From NCBI GenBank assembly GCA_023053575.1, contig JAKZAP010000004.1, forward strand, positions 1,032,861 through 1,096,860: a DNA stretch of 64,000 nucleotides, written 5' to 3'. This stretch comes from Branchinecta lynchi (lineage: Eukaryota > Arthropoda > Branchiopoda > Anostraca > Branchinectidae). The notes below the pieces were generated by a model that was not told where the DNA came from, ran no database searches, and saw only the letters and a program-made list of their open reading frames with translations. The position numbers and the translations under genes are program-made. Shown here in pieces: positions 56,935-64,000 of this stretch; the first letter of the stretch is position 1, and every line of letters begins with the position of its first letter.

Positions 56935-59226
56935 CTTCAAAATATGGCGTTGGGTTCCACCGTTCTGCAGATCCCTTTCCGCCTTCCTGTTGCTTCGATT
57001 GGTTTACTGCCTTCGCACTAAATGGCTTCAATTGGTCGGAGAATCTTGATCACTTCACTGTAGATGATTCTTTCTTGGGCTTTGGACAACGGAGTTGTTC
57101 TTATGCTTTCGAAGCTGTGATGGATTCTGTTTCTCTGGCAGAAAAGGGTGATGTTGTCTCTTCCACTGGAGTTCTTCGGGCATTCAAACAGCAGGTGTTG
57201 GGGAGTTTCGTCATGGGAGTTGCAGAGTCTGCAGTTGGGGGTGTGGTGGAGTCCCCATTCGAACAGAGTCTTGTTCATTAGGGTAGCGGCCGATTTCAAC
57301 CTGAAGTAAAGGGATATCGATTGTCTATCCTTAAACGGTGCCTGGATTGTTCTTGTTGTTCGAACGGGTAGTCTCCTTCGAAGTATGTCTCTAATGGTGG
57401 TTAGCTGCACTGGGCCTTGCGCGTTTCCTTCGATGGATTTCCCTGCCAATTTGTCCACGACTTCGTTTTGAGCAATTCCTTTGTGGCTTGGTATATGATG
57501 AAAAGTGCATTTTGTGCCGTCTTCTTGAAGCAGAAGTAGATTGTCGCGGAGCTTCTCCAGGTCAGTGTCTTCACACCTTCTGTGGATCTGTTTTATTAAA
57601 TGAAGGGATGATTTTGAATCCGTCAGAAAGATCACTTGTTTTGAATCCGGTGGTATGCGGACAAGTACCTCCAATGCTCTGTTAATGGCCGCTAGTTCTG
57701 CAGTTAATACTGATGAACCGTCTGTTATTCGCTTGCTCATTAGGAGGTTATAGGCTGGGATTGATGCTGCTGCGCCAGCTTTGTTGTCTTTAACCGATCC
57801 GTCGGTGTATACTCGTAAGTGATTTTGGAATTCGGTGAACATTTTGTGGAGGAATGTCTGTTTGACTGTGATGTCCGAGTGGTTTACTTTCTTCGATGGT
57901 AGAAGTTGGAGGTGTATTGTAGGTTGAACGAACTCCCATGGTGGGGTCCGCGTAAAGGGGTCAGATTTAGAGTTGCAGTTTTTCCACTCTGGTACAAGGT
58001 CCGTGAATTTGTGCCATGTTGGTTGCATGGTAGATAGCTGCCGATGAGACTGGTTCGAAGTCATTACTGTTTGGTAGACGATGTGGGATGGGCCGTAGAA
58101 CTGGATCTTGGAGTAGTATTTTATAAGCTGCACTGACGCTCTTTCTTCCAGGGTTGGCAGGCCAGAGATTTGCCTCAGCATTTGAAGTGGGGTGTGTTTG
58201 TGGAGGCCATACGCGATCCTGATTGCCACGTTTTGGATCGTTTCTAGCGATGTCATGCAGTTTTTTGCACATTGGCTGTAGAGCATGAGGCCGTACTCTA
58301 TTTTAGATCGAATGTATCCTTTGTAGAACTGGATCATCGTCCTGGGGGAAGAGCCCCAAGTGGACCCTGCCAGTCTCTTCATGGTTAGGATTCGCTTCAA
58401 GCAGTCTGAGCGAATCTTTGAGACCTGTGGCTGCCAGGTCATTTTCGGGTCAAGGGTTAATCCGAGAAGGGTTGTCACTTGGACATACGGGATTGGCTGG
58501 CTTGCGATCTTTAGTGGGGGTAAGTTCACTGCTTTCAGTCTATGAAAGACCATAGCTTTAGATTTGGCAGCTGATATTGGGAGTGAGTGTGCTTCTGAAC
58601 AGTGGAGGATTTTTGTTAGTGCATCTTGGAGTTTCGAGAAGACTTCTAGGGGGTTTTTACCTCTCATCCAAGTGCCGAGGTCGTCCGCGAACATTCCAAG
58701 CTGTACGTCACTGGGAATCGAAATCTCACAAGTATAAATGATAAAGAGAAGGGGGCTAAGGATAGCACCCTGGGGTAATCCACTCTCATTTTCTCTCATC
58801 GATGACAAACCGTTGTTAATTTGTACGTTGAAGTTTCGTCCCTGGAGATAGTTGTTTATGAACCGTATCAGCTCTATAGGGAAGTCCTTGTTCTTCATTA
58901 TCTCCAACAGTTTTCTCCTTGACACGTTATCGAATGCCCCTTCATAGTCCAGAAATGCTGCGATTACCACCTCTCCAGTTGCAAATGCTTCCTTGGCTGT
59001 GTGCTCCAAGCGTGTGATGTTGTCCATGGTCGAATGTTTCCTCCTGAATCCTGTCTGCATGGCCGGGATGATGTTGTTTCTTTCGCAGAACCATTCTAGC
59101 CGGGTCTTGATCATTCTTTCCATGATTTTTCCCAGTGCCGGGAGGATGGAGATCGGCCTGTATGACACTCGTTGCCCAGAGCTTTTGAAATTTCCGCGGT
59201 GGGCTAGTACGAGCTTGAAAAAGTAA
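56935..59226 (-). mobile_element. 5'-truncated I-clade-like non-LTR retrotransposon
   Basis: The minus-strand element has its 3' end near 56935 (GGAAGGAAGGAAAAGC after a ~80-base 3' UTR) and a truncated 5' end near 59226. There the frame loses its RT start and V-like sequence begins. RNase H after the RT places it in the I group of non-LTR elements. No clear target duplication was found. Confidence 0.85.
57018..59168 (-). CDS. RT-RNase H polyprotein of the I-clade-like element (partial)
   Basis: Reverse transcriptase plus ribonuclease H, which copies the element's RNA at the target and can remove RNA from the hybrid. 716 codons are open without a stop. RT: SYRPISILPALGKIMERMI (2-20), FRRKHST (41-47), AFLDYEGAFDNV with Asp74, SGLPQGAILSPLLF (129-142), FADD (160-163). 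RNase H (about 452-580): YTDGS Asp456, TAEL Glu491, TDSKSS Asp517, NEVVDKLA Asp572, so all four acidic residues are present. A CxxC..HxxxxC cysteine motif near 648-665 (CRLCNSHDETPQHLLFEC) follows. The methionine is only the first in frame: similarity begins upstream (KSSGQRV at about 59189) and the frame is open to about 59226. ORF1 and endonuclease are missing, so it cannot move by itself. The intact frame points to recent insertion. Confidence 0.93.
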   Translation of the reverse strand: MSYRPISILPALGKIMERMIKTRLEWFCERNNIIPAMQTGFRRKHSTMDNITRLEHTAKEAFATGEVVIAAFLDYEGAFDNVSRRKLLEIMKNKDFPIELIRFINNYLQGRNFNVQINNGLSSMRENESGLPQGAILSPLLFIIYTCEISIPSDVQLGMFADDLGTWMRGKNPLEVFSKLQDALTKILHCSEAHSLPISAAKSKAMVFHRLKAVNLPPLKIASQPIPYVQVTTLLGLTLDPKMTWQPQVSKIRSDCLKRILTMKRLAGSTWGSSPRTMIQFYKGYIRSKIEYGLMLYSQCAKNCMTSLETIQNVAIRIAYGLHKHTPLQMLRQISGLPTLEERASVQLIKYYSKIQFYGPSHIVYQTVMTSNQSHRQLSTMQPTWHKFTDLVPEWKNCNSKSDPFTRTPPWEFVQPTIHLQLLPSKKVNHSDITVKQTFLHKMFTEFQNHLRVYTDGSVKDNKAGAAASIPAYNLLMSKRITDGSSVLTAELAAINRALEVLVRIPPDSKQVIFLTDSKSSLHLIKQIHRRCEDTDLEKLRDNLLLLQEDGTKCTFHHIPSHKGIAQNEVVDKLAGKSIEGNAQGPVQLTTIRDILRRRLPVRTTRTIQAPFKDRQSISLYFRLKSAATLMNKTLFEWGLHHTPNCRLCNSHDETPQHLLFECPKNSSGRDNITLFCQRNRIHHSFESIRTTPLSKAQERIIYSEVIKILRPIEAI

Positions 59227-59370
59227 ATCGCCCCGGTGCCGCGGAGGTAACGGCAAGCGATAACAAGAAAATGGCGTATTGTTGATGCGCGATCTATGGG
59301 ACATTATAAATATTTCTTTGCAAAGGATTTTACAAAAAATAAAGCATAATAGCTGTCCATTGTGCTTTAA
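59227..59370 (+). mobile_element. V-family end fragment
   Basis: GATAACAAGA, ATTTCTTTGCAAAGGATTT, AATAAAGCA and GTCCATTGTGCTTTAA match the outer end of V2 (43625-43738), ending with TTAA at 59367-59370. The retrotransposon to the left probably inserted into this copy. Confidence 0.6.
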
Positions 59371-62300
59371 ACTTTCAAAGTTCTCTCGTTGCTAAAGAAA
59401 TTAGAGCTTATCCTTTACTCCTTTCTAAGCGGTGACGTTAGAAAGTTGGCCTACGGCAAAAAAGTCAACTTTTGAACTAAGACAGTTAGAATTTTTTTTT
59501 TCGACGGCAATCGATAGCAGTTGATGAGCTGATCAAAGTATATGTCATCCATTTTTTGGTACAAAAATTCCTTCATGAGATGCATCAGTTTGAAAATTTC
59601 AAGGGGTTGACAACTTCATTAGTAAGGTGCACACTGAAACCAAAAACAGGCAATACCAGTTGTGAGAAATGTAGGGGACTTGTAAGCAGCAGTCGACTGT
59701 TAGCTCATAATCATCTTCGGCGATGAGGGGTTTTCAGCTTTTGCTACTTGGTGTACCTGTTATTTGTTTCCGGTGTATTCGATGGTAAGAACAATTGAGT
59801 TCCCAATGGTAAGATATGCAAGGGAATTGTACGTAATAATCGGCTGTTATGCTACAGTCATCTTCAGCGATGAGGAGTTTGCAACTTCTGCTAGCTGGTG
59901 TACTTGCTAGCTGGTGTACCTGGTATTTGTTTCCGGTGTATTCGATGGTAAGAACAATTTGGTTCCCAATCATAAGACATCATAGGGACTTTAGTAATAA
60001 TCGGCTGTTATGGTACACTCATCTTCAGCGATGAGGGGCTTGCAACTTTTTGCTAGCTGGTGTACCCATTACTTTTATCCGGTGAAATTTAATGTCTATC
60101 ACGGAAGAGGGACTTGTAAGTAAGAATCATTTCACGAGGGGCTAGAAATTTGTGGAAACTGGTGCACATTGTACACGATTTCTATAAATCTGACGGTAAG
60201 AAAGTTTGTATCCATGGTCGATCGCTGTAACTAGGGGTACAAACGATAATGTAAAACAATGAGGTAGTTCGTAATAACTAATAGTGTCATCTGTGGTATT
60301 ATAATCCTGGAAAGTTACGGATAGCTTTATAATATCAACTAGATTATATAAGATATTGTTCCAAGTTTTCATCCGTCACGATGTCTGCGATTGAAAAGGA
60401 TAAAGTTCAACTGACTACAAAGTCAATTTAGTGCCTTTTTTCGATATTCTTTGTTGATGTTAGGGCAATCGATAGCCCTTGATGAGCTGAACAAAGTATA
60501 TGTCATCCATTTTTTTAAACAAAAATCCTTCATGAGAGAAACCAGTTAAAAAATTTTTCAAGGGGTTGACAACTTCAGTAGTAAGGTACACACTGAAGCA
60601 AAAATAGGCGATACCTATTTATTGTTAGTGATCCTGAAAAGTTATGGATAGCTTTATAATACCAACTAGATTATATAAGATATTTTTCGAAGTTTTCATC
60701 GGTCACGATGTCTACGATTGAAACAGATAAAGTTCAACTGACTGACTGCAAAGTCAATTTAGTCCCTTCTTCCGAAATTCTTTTGTTGTTGCTTTTGCAA
60801 CGCTGAAGAATAGCTTTTGATCATTTGATTATTCTTTTTAGAACATACAGTTTTAAAAAGCTCCAATAAGTTGACAACTTCAGCATTTAGCGAACCTTTC
60901 GTTTCATTAAACCATGTTTCTGCTTTCGAGTGGAAAGCTCCGTTCTAGCACGCAAGCAGGCAGGCACCAGTTTCAAATTGAAGATGGACTAAAATCTATA
61001 AGTGTTAAATATATGCGGCAGTTACCCGGCCCCACAGCCCACATGTCTTCTTTGAGTGATAAATAGAAAAATCTACAGAGATAAAAAAGTGGCTTTTTCC
61101 ACCGGGTCCGAAAGTGCTGCCATCTATTGTTTGTATCCATGTCTGCGACGATTTCAGCTGAGCTTTAATTTTTTTTTTGCACTTGGGTTTACGGTAGAGT
61201 AACGGTATCAGACGTGCCTCTTAAACTTTAAAAGTTCTCTCATTGCTAAAGAAACTAGAGTTAGAAAGTTGGCCTACGGCAAAAAAGTCAACTTTTGAAC
61301 TAAGACAGGTAGATTTTTTGTATTCGAAGGAAATCGATAGCCATTGAGGAGCTGATCAAAGTATATGTCATCCATTTTTTTGTACAAAAATCCCTTCATG
61401 AGATACACCAGTTTGAAAATTTCAAAGTGGTTGACAACTTCAGTAATAAGGTACACTGAAACCAAAAATAGGCGATACCAGTTATGAGACATGTAGGGGC
61501 TTGTACGCGACAGTAGACCGTTAGCTCATAATCATCTTCGGCAATGAGGGGTTTGCAGCTTTCGCTAGTTGGCATACCTGTCATTTGGTGGTAAGAACAA
61601 TTTGGTTCCCAATTGTAAGACATGCAAGGGACTTGTAAGTAATAAACGGCTGTTATGCTCCAAAAATCTTCAGCGATGAGGGGTTTGCAACTCTTGCTAG
61701 CCGGTGTACCCATTATTTTTATCCGATGAACTTGATGTCTATCAAGGGAAAGAGACTTGTCAGTAGAATCGGTGCACGAGGGGCTAGAAATTTGTGCAAA
61801 TTGTTTCACATTGTATTCGATTTAAATAAATCTGACAGTAAGAAACTTTGTATCGATGGTCTATCACTGTAACCTAGGATTTACGTAGGTTTACGCATAA
61901 TGTAAAACAAGGTAGTTTCGTAATAATTAATAGTGTCATCTATAGTATTTTAATCCTGAAAAGTTACGGATAGCTTTATAATACCAACCAGATTATATAG
62001 GATATTGTTTCAAGTTTTCATCCGATGTCTACGATTGAAAAGGATAAAGTTCAACTGACTGCAAAGTCAATTTAGTCCCTTTTTCCGATATTCTTTTGTT
62101 GTGCTTAGGGCAATCGATAGCCCTTGATGAGCTGATCAAAGTATTTGTCATCCACTTTTTGGAACAAAAATCCTTCATGAGATTAACCAGTTTGAAAGTT
62201 TCAAGGGGCTGACAACTTCCGGAGTAACGTATACACTGAAACCAAAAATAGGCGATACCAGTTGTGAGACATGTAAGGGACTTGTAAGCAACAGTCGACT

Positions 62301-63145
62301 GTAAGCAACAGTCAACTGTTAGTTCATAATCATCTTCGGCAATGAGGAGTTTGCAGCTTTTGCTAGTTGGAATACCTGTTATTTGTTTCAGGTGTATTCG
62401 ATGGTAAGAACAATTTTGTTCCCAATTGTAAGACATGCATGGGACTTGTAAGTAATAATCGGCTGTTATGCTACAATCATCTTCAGCGATGAGGGGTTTG
62501 CAACTTTTGCTAGCTGGTGTATCCATTATTGGTGTCCGTGTCAATCACGGGAGAGGGACTTGTAAGTAAGGATCGGTTCACGAGGGGCTAGAAATTTTTG
62601 AAAATTTGTGCACATTGTATTCGATTTCTGTCAATATGACGGTAAGAAAGTTTGTATCGATGGTCTATCGCTATAACCTAGGATTAACTGTTTACACAAC
62701 GGGTACAAACGATACGGTAATGTAAAACAATAAGGTAGTTTTGTAATAATTAATAGTGTTTTCTATGGTATTTTAATCCTGAAACGTTACGGATAGCTTT
62801 ATAATACCAACTAGATTATATAAGATATTGTTCCAAGTTTTCATCCGTCACGATATCTACGATTGAAAAGGATAAAGTTCAACTGACCGCAAAGTCAATT
62901 TGGTCCCTTCTTCCGATATTGTTTTGTTGTTGGTTCTACAACGGTAAAGAAGAGCTTTTGATCATGTGATTATTCTTTTTAGAACATACCGTTTTAAAAG
63001 CTTCGATAAGTTCGATAACTTCAGCATTTAACCGACAGCGAAGAAACAAAACCAAAGTGTTGCTCTCGCAACACTTTAGTCGGCGAAGCTGGACAAAGGT
63101 TGCCGCAACACTTCACGTTGCCCGGGCAACGTAGGTCTAGTTAAA
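59371..63145 (+). mobile_element. Family 3 element, long copy with internal repeats and 3' end
   Basis: The body has ~140-bp units with GGGACTTGTAAGTAATAATC, CATCTTCAGCGATGAGGGG and TTGCAACTTTTGCTAGCTGG (59690, 59820, 59985, 61490, 61625, 62270, 62450). Larger blocks are repeated, e.g. the CAATCGATAGC...CATCCATTTTTT segment at 59505, 60465, 61330 and 62110. It ends at 63035-63140 with a GTTGCTCTCGCAAC hairpin, AAGTCGGCGAAGC-like sequence and a GTTGCCCGGGCAAC palindrome. No credible protein. Confidence 0.82.
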
Positions 63146-63284
63146 GCTACAATTTGGATGGACGAAGGCAGACTTAAAAAAATTCGCCTGTGGGATTCAG
63201 TTTAACATGTTCTGGGTACAGTCGTTGGAAGAGTCGCTTTTTAGCCAAAGCTGAAGTGGAATCCGAAGCTGTGAACTTGAATAT

Positions 63285-64000
63285 AAGAATTGTGTTGCGA
63301 GAGCAACACTTTGGTTTTGTCTTCATTTTTTTTTTTTTTTTTTTTTTTTTTTCCTATGACTCCGATTTCATTTTATTCCTGGTAACTGAGAAGGGTCTAA
63401 CCTGTGCGGTTTTTACGGAAAGTGTGGACCTTAGGCCGGATTGATGAATATGACATTACATTTTGGAAAGCTCCGTAGAACTCTTGCCTGGGGCCAATAA
63501 GGATGGTTTTTGCTTGTCCTCGAGCCAGAGCCTACGGTTTGCGAAGTGAAGTGGAGTTGTATAGCCTATGTCAGAGAGGACTATCTGAAGTTGTGTAGCG
63601 AACCTTTCGTTTCATCAAAAGATGTTTCTGCTTTCGAGTGGAAAGCTCCGTTCTAGCACGCAAGCAGGCAGGCACCAGTTTCAAATTGAAGATGGACTAA
63701 AATCTATAAGGGTTAAATATATGCGGCAGTTACCCGGCCCCACAGCCAACATATCTTCTTTGAGTGATAAATAGAAAAATCTACAGAGACAAAATAGTGG
63801 CTTTTTCCCACGGGTCCGAAAGTGCTGCCATCTATTGTTTCTGTCCATGTCTGCGACGATTTCAGCTGAGTTTATAAATTTGTTTTTTTGCACTTTGGTT
63901 TGTGGTAGAGTAACGGTATCAGATGTGCCTCTTAAACTTTAAAAGTTCTCTCATTGCTAAAGAAACTAGAGCTTATCCTTTGCTCCTTTCTAAGTCGTGA
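63285..64000 (+). mobile_element. Family 3 element, 5' part, running off the window
   Basis: Starts with hairpin GTTGCGAGAGCAAC, ACTTTGGTTTTGT, a T tract (63328-63351), CCTATGACTCCGATTTC. It matches 46099-46730 closely; TTTTGGAAAGCTCCGTAGAA puts a stop in the frame open at 30.7 kb. It continues beyond the window. Confidence 0.82.

Noticed and set aside
59160..59226. True 5' end or start codon of the I-type element at 59168
   Set aside because: RT similarity begins upstream of this methionine and no ORF1 or endonuclease follows further upstream, so the element is truncated and the methionine is internal.
58942..59304. 120-codon frame overlapping the start of the RT-RNase H frame
   Set aside because: It is in another frame of the same strand and has no family resemblance; the RT frame explains the region.

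Overview
The window looks like nuclear DNA from an animal, most likely an invertebrate. The signs are a spliced ISWI-type chromatin-remodeller exon, several non-LTR retrotransposons of animal type, hAT-like and TTAA-flanked DNA transposons, a tRNA-derived SINE and a 100-N scaffold gap. No bacterial, organellar or rRNA content was recognised, and the species cannot be named from the sequence. It is gene-poor: most of it can be assigned to repeats that sit inside each other.

Layout. 1-6756 is one satellite of CTGT/TTGACTGA with a 21-bp unit and a ~3.2-kb higher-order duplication, broken by an N gap (6757-6856). 6857-21926 is a nested domain: block A occurs as A1 (6857-9748, split by a hAT with an 8-bp duplication), A2 (13136-13960) and inverted A3 (19443-21926). 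Between them lie two direct ~2.7-3.1-kb copies of a tandem-repeat element (9763-12842 and 16105-19190), each holding a copy of the same 0.8-kb hAT-like element, plus a decayed CR1/jockey-like retrotransposon interrupted by a foldback element. 21927-24450 is mostly unassigned. 24451-39450 is dominated by three repeat families sharing one plan (structured 5' end, internal tandem repeats, often a GACA/GACGG microsatellite, 3' terminal palindrome), called here families 1, 2 and 3. A hAT with a perfect 8-bp target duplication is at 28949-29534. 37444-43734 holds two inverted copies of a TTAA-flanked element, and between them a reverse-transcriptase pseudogene and the ISWI-like exon (41793-42020). 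44074-44977 is a nested inverted-repeat element. 45-56 kb is lower-copy sequence with local duplications, a ~385-bp repeat cluster and a possible coding exon (53761-53874). 56935-59226 is a 5'-truncated I-clade-like retrotransposon with a long open RT-RNase H frame. 59371-64000 is family 3.

No pathway or operon is present. The only host-type coding sequence I can name is the single ISWI-like exon. The most informative content is the structural record of insertions: in several places a duplicated copy supplies the empty site of an insertion in the other copy, so element ends and target duplications can be read directly. The best candidate for something little described is the shared architecture of families 1-3, which resembles Helentron-derived, pearl-like elements.
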